Positions 8,005-16,459 of a DNA stretch of 64,000 nucleotides are shown here, piece by piece. The notes below the pieces were generated by a model. The model made no database searches and had not been told where the DNA came from. It was given only the letters and a program-made list of their open reading frames with translations. Position 1 is the stretch's first letter. Each line of letters starts with the position of its first letter. Both the position numbers and the translations under genes were made by a program. Source of the stretch: Sulfitobacter guttiformis (GTDB taxonomy: Bacteria > Pseudomonadota > Alphaproteobacteria > Rhodobacterales > Rhodobacteraceae); the NCBI RefSeq assembly GCF_003610455.1, contig NZ_RAQK01000002.1:124001-188000 (forward strand), given 5' to 3'.

Positions 8005-9381
8005 ATGTCAGCCAATCTAATAAGCAATCCAACAGCAACAGATTCTACCGAAGGGTCGGATCTTCTGGTTGGCAACATGACGTCAGATCGCGTGAACCTA
8101 ATGGGTGGCGACGACATTTACTCCGCGCTCGGTGGTTCCGATGTTGTGACAGGCGGCGCGGGTAATGATTACATCGACGGGGTTTGCGGCAATGACGTCC
8201 TGTTCGGTGACGAAGGCGACGATACGTTGCTCGGCGGCAATGGTCGCGATGTTCTATCCGGCGGAACCGACAATGACCTTCTTGATGGTGGCAATCAAGA
8301 GGACACCCTGAGCGGTGGTGTAGGCGATGATACGCTACTGGGGGACAAGGGGGCCGATCTGCTCGACGGCGGCGAGGGTACCGATATCCTCAACGGCGGC
8401 ACCGACAATGACACTTTAACAGGCGGCGCTGGCGCAGATGTGTTTTTGTTCCGCCGCGGCGATGGACAGGATGAAATTACTGACTTCACCCAAGGGGATG
8501 ACAAAATCGACCTGTCCAAGCTCGGCATGTGGGACATCTCGCAGCTCAGCATTCAGGAAACAAACGATGGTATCCGCATCAATACGGGAGATGGCAACTT
8601 CATTGAGTTGATCGGCGTCTCTGTCGGTGATTTGACAAACGATGACTTTATCCTTGCTGACGCACCGGTCATCACCATGACCGAAAGCAGCGATACCCTC
8701 ACCGGCACCTCTGCCAACGATATCTTTTTTGCCGCAGGCGGCTCGGATCGCGTCTCTGGTGGTGCGGGCGCGGACACAATCGATGGCGGCACAGGACGAG
8801 ATACACTTGACGGTGGCACAGGCGAGGATCTGCTGTTCGGTGGGTCCGGCAATGACCAGATCAAGGGAGGTGACGGCAATGATCTGATGTATGGCGATGC
8901 TGGTAATGATAAAATGCTCGGCGGCAACGGGGATGATTTTCTCGACGGCGGCAATGACAATGACCGGATCTATGGCGATGCTGGAAATGACACGCTAATC
9001 GGTGAAAACGGTAATGACCAACTCTTTGGTGGAACAGGTGATGACATTCTTTCAGGGGGCGCTGGTAAAGATGTGCTTGAAGGCGGTGATGGTGCGGATG
9101 TCCTGATTGGCGGTGGAGGCGATGATATTCTGACCGGTGGCGCCGGTGCCGATGTCTTTGTCTTCAACGATGATCGCACACGTAGCGATGTCATTACTGA
9201 TTTCGAAGATGGGATCGATATCATCCAAATCGCAAGCTATGGCTTTACCGACTTTTCCGATCTCGACATGGTCCAGTTAGGTGCCGATGTACTCATCACG
9301 CTTAGCCTGCGGGACAGTATAACGATTGAGAACACTCAGCTGTCCAGTTTCGGCAATACAGACTTCGACCTACTGGCCTGA
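8005..9381 (+). CDS. RTX (hemolysin-type calcium-binding repeat) protein
   Basis: 458 residues with two blocks of glycine/aspartate-rich nonapeptides (GGxGxDxLx), about residues 28-140 and 228-385, each followed by the serralysin-type module seen here as GADVFLFRRGDGQDEITDF and GADVFVFNDDRTRSDVITDF. Such repeats fold into a calcium-binding beta-roll in the extracellular medium, and the protein is expected to leave through a type I secretion system using an uncleaved C-terminal signal. There is no enzymatic domain: the protein is almost entirely repeats, so it may be a surface or matrix protein. Cys in the first block (DGVCGND) is unusual for RTX. A strong GGGGAGGA precedes the ATG. No T1SS genes are nearby. 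Confidence 0.88.
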   Translation: MSANLISNPTATDSTEGSDLLVGNMTSDRVNLMGGDDIYSALGGSDVVTGGAGNDYIDGVCGNDVLFGDEGDDTLLGGNGRDVLSGGTDNDLLDGGNQEDTLSGGVGDDTLLGDKGADLLDGGEGTDILNGGTDNDTLTGGAGADVFLFRRGDGQDEITDFTQGDDKIDLSKLGMWDISQLSIQETNDGIRINTGDGNFIELIGVSVGDLTNDDFILADAPVITMTESSDTLTGTSANDIFFAAGGSDRVSGGAGADTIDGGTGRDTLDGGTGEDLLFGGSGNDQIKGGDGNDLMYGDAGNDKMLGGNGDDFLDGGNDNDRIYGDAGNDTLIGENGNDQLFGGTGDDILSGGAGKDVLEGGDGADVLIGGGGDDILTGGAGADVFVFNDDRTRSDVITDFEDGIDIIQIASYGFTDFSDLDMVQLGADVLITLSLRDSITIENTQLSSFGNTDFDLLA

Positions 9382-9442
9382 TCAGTCAAACAACGTGATC
9401 TTACATTGAACTGGGTCTGTCGTTGAGAGACCGGACTTTTAG

Positions 9443-9464
9443 GTGCGCTGCTGAAGCAGCGCAC
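9443..9464 (+). terminator. Perfect hairpin after the RTX gene
   Basis: GTGCGCTGCT-GA-AGCAGCGCAC is a perfect palindrome 61 bases after the RTX stop. No T-tract follows, so it may be a terminator or a relic of a mobile element end. Confidence 0.4.
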
Positions 9465-10357
9465 TCCAAATGGTGCCAGTTGGTGCAGGCGATCGATATT
9501 ACGACCGCCAGTAAGATGGAAAACAAAAAAAACGCACTCTTCGTCTGAACGCTCCAGAGGACGTCGGACGTAAGGGACGTAGCGTTCTAATTCAGAAAGA
9601 TCGGTGGTCTGGAGTGAGGAACTAACAGTTTCGGACAGTTCCCGGACAGACACGGCCTGCCTGTTTCGTGGTATTCTTTTGACAGGTTGTAATGAAAACT
9701 TTCAGCGATCCCTTCACGGCGGAACAGTACCGAGATGCTCTCCTCGCCTAGCTGGCCAGCCAAGACAAGGTGGATCTTACTTCCAGTTGAATAAGTCTGA
9801 CGTGTCTTGTGAGAAATGTTTCCTGATCAGCTTCTCGGCGGCTTACTTCAATGTTTGTGGCTTTTTCTCTGTCTCGATCTCCTAATCGATAAGGATAACC
9901 AGCCCCCCCGTTACGGTAGGTCTCTGGTCATTGCCCTAAAGGCGCACACAGTGCTTATAACCAGTCCGTCACGATCAAGTTCTGGGGATGATTTTAATAT
10001 TGGCATAAATGGACTGATTTAGTGCGGCTTTGATCAGAGATATATGGCTCTCTGTTCTTTGTCTTTCAGGTACTAGATGGGCGGAAACCGGACTTTCGCT
10101 GCTGCTTCGAGTTAGTTTTGTTGCAGAAGAGGAACCGGAAATTCACTTCGATCGAGATGTGCTATGCAAACTGAACACGAGCTAATGGATGTGGCTTTCT
10201 AGGGAAAAGGGGTGTCTGCCTCATTTTGTGGCTAAGCGTATGGGGATTCAGGCAAACTAACGTAGATGAGGATGGCAGATCTCTAAAAATGGAGAATTTT
10301 CTTGACCAATTGATCAAGAGGGCAGTTAATTTTCAAAACTCTGTTAGGGATAATCCG
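9465..10357. other. Intergenic region without a clear gene
   Basis: Nearly 0.9 kb with no supported gene. Around 10080-10140 the sequence (aaccggactttcgctgctgc and following) resembles the degenerate intergenic repeat family seen elsewhere in the window. The rest shows nothing recognisable. Confidence 0.45.
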
Positions 10358-11365
10358 ATGATGAAAACAAAAAATCTTAGCCGCCGGCACTTCATGGCGA
10401 CCACCGCAGCAACATCGCTGATACTTGGGGCTGGGCGGGCCATGGCTGCAGAACCGATAAAAACGGCGGGCATTTATACCGTACCTGTCGAACAGCAGTG
10501 GGTCAGCCGTATTCATAAAGCGGCACTTGCGGCTCAGGGTCGTGGCGACATTGATTATTCGTTCTCGGAAAACGTCAGTAATACCGATTATGCACGTGTG
10601 ATGCGAGAGTATGCTGAGGCAGGTAACACGCTGATCATTGGCGAAGTCTTTGGTGCGGAACAAGAAGCACGTGAAGTCGCGGCTGAATATCCAAACGTAG
10701 CGTTCTTAATGGGCTCAAGCTTTAAAGAAGACGCAGCGCTGTCTAATTTTTCGGTTTTTGACAACTATATTCAAGACGCCTCTTATCTTTCAGGCATCAT
10801 TGCAGGAGCGATGACAGAGTCTGGAAATATCGGCATGGTTGGTGGATTCCCAATCCCCGAAGTGAACCGCCTGATGCACGCATTCATGGCCGGTGCGCTT
10901 GAGATGAACCCAGATATTAAGTTCCAAGTCAGCTTTATCGGCAGCTGGTTTGACCCACCCAAGGCTAAGGAAACCGCGTTTGCGATGATCGAAAACGGTG
11001 TGGATGTACTTTATGCTGAGCGGTTTGGTGTTTCTGACGCCGCGCAGGAAAAAGGTATTCTAGCCATCGGTAACGTCATTGATACACAGGCCGATTATCC
11101 TGAAACGATTGTTGCTTCTGCGATTTGGCATTTCGAACCGACGTTAGATAAAGCAATCGCTGAAGTGCAGGCGGGTAGCTTTTCCGCTGGGGACTACGGT
11201 GCATATTCGTTCATGAACGAAGGCGGTACAAGTCTTGCACCTCTGGGCACATTTGACGGCAAAGTTCCGGCAGCAGCACTGGCTTTGGTTGCCCAGCGTG
11301 AAGCTGAGATTAGATCAGGCGCGTTCTCGGTCACGATTAACGACAACGAACCATCGTCGTCTTAA
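10358..11365 (+). CDS. BMP-family ABC transporter substrate-binding protein
   Basis: About 335 residues from the ATG pair at 10358/10361. The N terminus carries a twin-arginine motif (SRRHFMATT) followed by a hydrophobic stretch ending GRAMAAE, so export by Tat is likely. The body is the basic membrane protein (BMP/PnrA-like) fold: KTAGIYTVPVEQQWVSRIHK, an SxxAxxxYxxLI-type region (NTLIIGEVFGAEQEAREVA), FSVFDNYIQDASYLSGIIAG and GMVGGFPIPEVNRLMHAFMAG. Relatives bind nucleosides or nucleobases. It opens a five-gene operon (ATPase 6 bases downstream, two permeases, cytosine-type deaminase), which points to a pyrimidine base as ligand. The frame extends upstream to 10226, but the Tat signal fixes the start. 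Confidence 0.88.
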   Translation: MMKTKNLSRRHFMATTAATSLILGAGRAMAAEPIKTAGIYTVPVEQQWVSRIHKAALAAQGRGDIDYSFSENVSNTDYARVMREYAEAGNTLIIGEVFGAEQEAREVAAEYPNVAFLMGSSFKEDAALSNFSVFDNYIQDASYLSGIIAGAMTESGNIGMVGGFPIPEVNRLMHAFMAGALEMNPDIKFQVSFIGSWFDPPKAKETAFAMIENGVDVLYAERFGVSDAAQEKGILAIGNVIDTQADYPETIVASAIWHFEPTLDKAIAEVQAGSFSAGDYGAYSFMNEGGTSLAPLGTFDGKVPAAALALVAQREAEIRSGAFSVTINDNEPSSS

Positions 11366-11371
11366 TCAAGC

Positions 11372-12913
11372 ATGTCCAAGGATGCAGTTGAGGCACTTTC
11401 CCTTAATGCTATAACGAAAAAATTTGGAGAGCTGACCGCAAATGATGCGGTCAGCCTTTCTGTGAACGTTGGTGAAGTTGTCGCTCTTTTAGGAGAGAAC
11501 GGCGCGGGGAAAACCACACTTATGAATATTCTGTTCGGCCAATACACGGCCGATAGCGGAACTGTTCGCGTATTCGGCGATACATTGCCGCCCGGCAATT
11601 CCCGGGCGGCTTTGGATGCCGGTGTTGGTATGGTGCACCAACATTTTACACTGGCCGATAATCTGACCGTCCAAGAGAACATCACATTGGGTGTCCACTC
11701 GCTATTGAAGCCAAGCTTGGGGCGGGCTGCGGCAAAGACGCGGATTGTGGCTCTGTCAAAGAAATTTCACCTTGCTGTTGCGCCGGATGTGCGTGTCGGA
11801 ACCTTGTCTGTGGGGGAGCGTCAGAGGGTTGAAATACTCAAAGCACTCTACCGCGATGTGCGGATTCTGATCCTTGATGAACCGACAGCAGTTTTGACGC
11901 CACAAGAGACGGATGATCTGTTTGCAACGCTGAGGCTAGCCATCGAAGAAGGGCTTTCGATCATCTTCATATCGCATAAGTTGCATGAAGTTATGGCTAT
12001 CGCGGATCGGATTGTTGTGCTGCGGCACGGGAAAATGGCAGGCGGTGTGGATACAAAAGATACCGATAAAAACGCACTGGCCGCGATGATGATGGGAACT
12101 GAGGCGACAGCGCCGGAGGTCTCGCCTGCGAAACCGGGCGCGCCGTTGCTTGCGTTGCACAACGTTACGACTGCGGATGTTGGCAGCGTTCCCGGTTTGA
12201 AGTCAGTTTCATTGACCTTGAAAGCAGGTCAAATCGTCGGTCTTGCGGGTGTGTCCGGGAACGGACAGGCCGCGATGGCCGATGTTGTTGGTGGGTTGCT
12301 CGATCCAAGTAACGGTCAAGTCGTTTTGGGGAATGACACAGTTCAGAAATGGACGCCTCGTATCGCGGTGCAAAGCGGTATCGCGCGTATCCCTGAGGAC
12401 CGGCACAAGACCGGGACAATTGCTGACTTTGACCTTGTTGAAAACGCCATATTGGAACGATATAAATCCCCGGCTTTTAGCAATGGCGGTTGGCTGAACT
12501 GGCGTAAATCAAGGGCCTTTGCGGACGGTATTATCGATAAGTACGATGTGCGTTGCCCCGGATCAGACACACCGATCAGGCTTCTGTCTGGCGGTAACAT
12601 GCAAAAGCTGATTCTCGGGCGTGTGCTTGAAGCTAACCCACGGATCATTCTAGCAAATCAACCTGTTCGCGGGCTTGATATCGGTGCAGTCAACTATGTG
12701 CACAGCCAATTGTTGGCGGCACGGGAACGTGGTGCAGCGGTGCTATTGATTTCTGAGGATTTGGATGAGCTTATGGCGCTTTCTGATGTGATCCACGTCA
12801 TTTCAGATGGGCGACTTTCGCCAGAATTTGAGCGAGGTGAAATGACACCTGCGGAACTAGGGCTTTGGATGGCCGGTCAAGGGTTTGAAACGGACATTCC
12901 TCATGCGTCTTGA
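11372..12913 (+). CDS. ABC transporter ATP-binding protein with two ATPase domains (nucleobase/nucleoside type)
   Basis: 513 residues, two fused ABC domains as in the sugar/nucleoside importers (RbsA/NupA type). Domain 1 is canonical: Walker A GENGAGKT (about residue 41), Q-loop HQHF, signature LSVGERQR, Walker B ILILDEPTA and the switch His in FISHKLHE. Domain 2 (from about 265) is degenerate: the Walker A position reads GVSGNGQAAM, the signature LSGGNMQK is intact and Walker B reads IILANQPVRG with no catalytic Glu. This asymmetry is usual for the family. The gene follows the BMP gene by 6 bases and its end overlaps the frame of the first permease. Confidence 0.92.
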   Translation: MSKDAVEALSLNAITKKFGELTANDAVSLSVNVGEVVALLGENGAGKTTLMNILFGQYTADSGTVRVFGDTLPPGNSRAALDAGVGMVHQHFTLADNLTVQENITLGVHSLLKPSLGRAAAKTRIVALSKKFHLAVAPDVRVGTLSVGERQRVEILKALYRDVRILILDEPTAVLTPQETDDLFATLRLAIEEGLSIIFISHKLHEVMAIADRIVVLRHGKMAGGVDTKDTDKNALAAMMMGTEATAPEVSPAKPGAPLLALHNVTTADVGSVPGLKSVSLTLKAGQIVGLAGVSGNGQAAMADVVGGLLDPSNGQVVLGNDTVQKWTPRIAVQSGIARIPEDRHKTGTIADFDLVENAILERYKSPAFSNGGWLNWRKSRAFADGIIDKYDVRCPGSDTPIRLLSGGNMQKLILGRVLEANPRIILANQPVRGLDIGAVNYVHSQLLAARERGAAVLLISEDLDELMALSDVIHVISDGRLSPEFERGEMTPAELGLWMAGQGFETDIPHAS

Positions 12914-13952
12914 ACCTATCAAGAACCCGACACTGGCCCGCAAGCTGGTACCACCTGCAATCGCTCTTGTATCGACGATCGTGATTGCATCGCTTTTGGC
13001 TATGATCGCAGGTGCAAACCCGTTTTCTGTCATCGGATTGATCCTTAAAGGTTCCTTTGGATCGCAGTTCGCAATCCTTGAAACGCTAAACCGCGCAACA
13101 CCTTTGATTTTCACGGGCCTCGCAGTCGCCGTCGCATTCCGTGCGAAGTTCTGGAACATCGGTGCGGAGGCACAGCTTTATGCAGGTGCGCTTATGACAG
13201 TGCTACTCGGGACCGGAGTCTTGCCTTGGCCCAGCTTTGCGATCTTATCGTTGATAATTGTCGCATCTATCTTAGCTGGGGCCATTGTCCTATTGGTTCC
13301 CGCGCTCCTTAAAACGCGGTTTGGTGTTGATGAAGTCGTTACGACATTGCTGTTTAACTTCATTTTCCTACTGCTTATCTCAATGCTCCTTGAGGGGGTG
13401 CTCAAAGACCCAACGGGCATGGGTTGGCCGAAATCTGCCCGTGTCATACCAGAGGCGCGATTGCCGCGAATTGTGAATGGGCTCCGCCTGCACTGGGGCT
13501 TCGGTCTTGCAATCTTCTCAGCTATTTGCATTTGGATTATCCAAACACGCAGCACCTTGGGTTACGAAATGCGCGCGGTTGGTTTAAACAAGGATGCCGC
13601 TGCCTTCGCCGGCATTCCAGTCAACGTGGTGATTGTAAAAACTGCGCTGCTTTCCGGTGGTCTTGCGGCATTGGCAGGGTTTTCTGAAGTGGCCGGACTA
13701 AAGGGCAGCCTCACGCTCGATCTGTCGCCTGGGTTTGGGTACACAGGGATTATCGTGGCGATGTTGGCGTTGCTCAATCCGCTTGGCGTGCTCGTAGCCG
13801 CATTGTTTGTAGCTGGCATTTTTGTGGGTGCTGACAGTATGAGCCGTGCTGCTGATGTGCCGACGTATCTAGCGGACATCATGCTTGCGACAGCACTCCT
13901 TCTTATGGTGCTGGCCATCATGCTAACGCGGTTTCGTGTGGTGAGGGACTAG
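12903..13952 (+). CDS. ABC transporter permease, BMP/nucleoside type (first subunit)
   Basis: About 349 residues with 9-10 hydrophobic helices; a BPD_transp_2-type permease. The conserved GLAVAVAFRAKFWNIGAEAQ, FNFIFLLL, the ALSGGLAALAGFSEVAG-like segment and the cytoplasmic GLNKDAAAFAGIPV coupling helix identify it as the partner of BMP-type binding proteins. I prefer ATG 12903 over 12885, both inside the end of the ATPase gene; the later start gives a normal short cytoplasmic N terminus. It is translationally linked to the ATPase. Confidence 0.88.
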   Translation: MRLEPIKNPTLARKLVPPAIALVSTIVIASLLAMIAGANPFSVIGLILKGSFGSQFAILETLNRATPLIFTGLAVAVAFRAKFWNIGAEAQLYAGALMTVLLGTGVLPWPSFAILSLIIVASILAGAIVLLVPALLKTRFGVDEVVTTLLFNFIFLLLISMLLEGVLKDPTGMGWPKSARVIPEARLPRIVNGLRLHWGFGLAIFSAICIWIIQTRSTLGYEMRAVGLNKDAAAFAGIPVNVVIVKTALLSGGLAALAGFSEVAGLKGSLTLDLSPGFGYTGIIVAMLALLNPLGVLVAALFVAGIFVGADSMSRAADVPTYLADIMLATALLLMVLAIMLTRFRVVRD

Positions 13953-13956
13953 CGTC

Positions 13957-14901
13957 ATGGAAGTTATCGAAATCCTCTTCACCGCAAGTTTTTGGGCCGC
14001 TGCAATTCGCATCGCTAGCCCGCTGATCTTTGCCACATTGGGGGAGTTGATCTGCGAACGTGCAGGCGTGTTGAACCTTGGTATCGAGGGCATCATGGTC
14101 GCGGGTGCATTTGCAGGTTGGATGGCGGTTTATTCCGGCACAGGACTTTGGACTGGCGTTTGCGTTGCGATGCTGGTGGGGATGCTATTTGGTCTGCTTC
14201 ATAGCACGCTTACGGTGCCGTTCGGCCTGTCCCAGCATGTTGTGGGCCTTGGCGTTACCCTGCTGGCGACGTCGTCCACTTATTACGCTTATCGGCTGGC
14301 GTTACCAGAAGTAACAAGTCCACCAAAAATCGAAGCATTCCAGCCATATGAAATTCCGATCTTATCGGACATCCCATTACTCGGACCGGCGTTGTTTTCA
14401 CAAACACCACTGACGTATCTCGCCTTCATTCTTGTTGGGTTGGTTAGCGTGGTTCTCTATCGCACACCCCTTGGTCTCGCCGTACGCGCTGCCGGTGAAA
14501 ATCCCGCAGCGGTGGCGGCCCAAGGTCTATCCGTCACTGCAATCCGCATGGGGGCGGTTATGGTTGGCAGCGGTCTGATGGCAGTCGGGGGTGCGTTCTT
14601 GACCATGTCGGCATTCGACAGCTTCTTCTTTGAGATGGTCAATGGCCGCGGCTGGATTTGTATTGCACTGGTTGTCTTTGGATCGTGGCGGCCCGGTAAG
14701 GCTCTGCTCGGTGCGGTTCTTTTTGCAGCTTTTGACGCACTCCAAATTCGCGTGCAACAAACAAGTTTAGGCGCACACATTCCTTACCAAATCTTCCTGA
14801 TGATGCCGTATATCCTATCGATCTTCGCGCTTATTTTGATGTCGCGGCGCGCTGAAGTGCCTGCTGCGCTTATGGTTCCGTTCAATAAAGGAGAACGCTG
14901 A
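13957..14901 (+). CDS. ABC transporter permease, BMP/nucleoside type (second subunit)
   Basis: 314 residues with eight or so helices. The N-terminal PLIFATLGELICERAGVLNL, followed by GIEGIMVAGAFAG, is the conserved start of the second permease in BMP importers, and AVRAAGENPAAVAAQGLSVT is the coupling helix for the ATPase. It starts 5 bases after the first permease and its TGA overlaps the deaminase ATG (TGATG), so the whole operon is one translational unit. Confidence 0.9.
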   Translation: MEVIEILFTASFWAAAIRIASPLIFATLGELICERAGVLNLGIEGIMVAGAFAGWMAVYSGTGLWTGVCVAMLVGMLFGLLHSTLTVPFGLSQHVVGLGVTLLATSSTYYAYRLALPEVTSPPKIEAFQPYEIPILSDIPLLGPALFSQTPLTYLAFILVGLVSVVLYRTPLGLAVRAAGENPAAVAAQGLSVTAIRMGAVMVGSGLMAVGGAFLTMSAFDSFFFEMVNGRGWICIALVVFGSWRPGKALLGAVLFAAFDALQIRVQQTSLGAHIPYQIFLMMPYILSIFALILMSRRAEVPAALMVPFNKGER

Positions 14902-16184
14902 TGTTTGATCTGATCGTCAAAGGTGGCACGCTACCAGATGGGCAAGTTTCAGACATCGGGATTGTGGGTGATAAGATTACTGCAATCGGATCACTTGATT
15001 TAGCGCAAGCGGGTCAAGTGTTTGACGCGTCCGGCGATTTGGTTAGCCCGCCTTTTGTCGATCCGCATTTTCACATGGACGCAACACTTTCCTATGGCCT
15101 TCCGCGGATCAACACATCAGGCACGCTGCTTGAAGGGATTGGGCTCTGGGGTGAACTCAAACAGGTCATGACCCAAGACGATATCATCGCCCGCGCACTT
15201 ACCTATTGCGATTGGGCCGCGAGCATGGGGCTGCTGGCAATCCGTAGCCACGTCGATACGTGTGACGACCGGCTTTTGGGGGTCGATGCGCTGCTTGAAG
15301 TAAGAGAGCAAGTCAAAGACTATATCGATCTGCAGCTTGTCGCCTTCCCACAAGACGGTTTTTACCGTGATCCCACCGCGCGTGAAAACACCATCCGTGC
15401 CCTGGACATGGGTGTCGATGTTGTTGGGGGGATCCCGCATTTTGAACGCACAATGTCGGATGGGGCGGCGTCGGTGAAAGAACTCTGCGAAATAGCCGCC
15501 GCGCGTGGTTTGCAGGTGGATATGCATTGCGACGAATCTGACGATCCACACTCACGCCACATCGAAACGCTCGCATTTGAGACACAGCGGTTAGGCCTCA
15601 ATGGTAGAGTCGCGGGATCGCATCTGACGTCAATGCATTCGATGGACAACTACTATGTCTCGAAATTACTTCCGCTGATTGCCGAAGCTGAAATAAACGT
15701 GATTCCAAACCCGCTGATTAATATTGTCCTGCAAGGACGGCATGACACTTTTCCCAAACGTCGCGGTTTGACGCGCGTTAAAGAAATGTTGGCAATGGGG
15801 ATCAATGTCGGGTGGGGACAAGATTGCGTGCTTGACCCGTGGTATTCGCTTGGCACTGCGGACATGCTTGATGTGGCCTTCATGGGGCTGCATGTCGCAC
15901 AAATGACCAGTCCTGCCGACATGCGGACATGCTTTGATATGGTTACGGTAAACAACGCAAAAACGATGGGTTTGAAAGACTACGGACTTCATGTCGGCGC
16001 TAAGGCTTCTTTGGTAGTCCTTGATGCCAACGATCCAATCGAGGCTCTTAGACTTCGCGCTACCCGATTATGTGTGGTCGCAAATGGCCGTATTATCAGT
16101 GAAACACCGCGGGCCGACGCAACGCTATCTTTGCCAGAACGCCCAAAATCATCGCGAAGAAGGCACGCTCCAGACACCGCATGA
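14901..16184 (+). CDS. Cytosine deaminase-like amidohydrolase
   Basis: 427 residues of the metallo-dependent amidohydrolase superfamily, cytosine deaminase branch. Seen: the N-terminal DPHFHMD metal motif (about residue 54), VDMHCDESDD (HxD/E catalytic pair, about 214), SHLTSMHSM (metal His) and GQDCVLDPWYSLG (catalytic Asp, about 313), the last being characteristic of CodA-type enzymes. It hydrolyses an exocyclic amine from cytosine or a related base to give uracil and ammonia in the cytoplasm. Being the last gene of an importer operon, it implies uptake of the base as a nitrogen source or for salvage. Exact substrate (cytosine, isoguanine, creatinine-like) is not certain. Confidence 0.88.
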   Translation: MFDLIVKGGTLPDGQVSDIGIVGDKITAIGSLDLAQAGQVFDASGDLVSPPFVDPHFHMDATLSYGLPRINTSGTLLEGIGLWGELKQVMTQDDIIARALTYCDWAASMGLLAIRSHVDTCDDRLLGVDALLEVREQVKDYIDLQLVAFPQDGFYRDPTARENTIRALDMGVDVVGGIPHFERTMSDGAASVKELCEIAAARGLQVDMHCDESDDPHSRHIETLAFETQRLGLNGRVAGSHLTSMHSMDNYYVSKLLPLIAEAEINVIPNPLINIVLQGRHDTFPKRRGLTRVKEMLAMGINVGWGQDCVLDPWYSLGTADMLDVAFMGLHVAQMTSPADMRTCFDMVTVNNAKTMGLKDYGLHVGAKASLVVLDANDPIEALRLRATRLCVVANGRIISETPRADATLSLPERPKSSRRRHAPDTA

Positions 16185-16314
16185 TTTTATCAACGCTGGC
16201 GCATCGCACTTTACCAAGTCCGGTATCGCGCTTCTGCACGTTTTTGAAATGCTGCTATTTGCACGATTGCTGATACGATGGTCCGCACAGTAGCATTAGA
16301 AAGTCATGCTGAAG

Positions 16315-16331
16315 TTCGGCTTTGAGCCGAA
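16315..16331 (+). terminator. Short hairpin after the deaminase operon
   Basis: TTCGGCT-TTG-AGCCGAA, a 7-bp stem with a 3-base loop, 131 bases after the deaminase stop. No T-run follows; weak candidate for a terminator. Confidence 0.3.
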
Positions 16332-16459
16332 GAAGCGTGGTTGGGACCTAAATGACAGTTAGCAGAATACATTGGCGCAGAACGAAGCAAAGGCCTGGAT
16401 CGAGCCCATACCGTTAATGTAGCTCTATACATAACACTTTCACGCAGCAGACACGCGCG

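Noticed and set aside
8295..9224. Long minus-strand frames inside the RTX gene
   Set aside because: They are Pro/Ser-rich mirror images of the GC-rich repeats, with no ribosome-binding sites.
9336..9653. A 105-codon minus-strand frame overlapping the RTX end
   Set aside because: No start signal, no family, and it spans the hairpin after the RTX gene.
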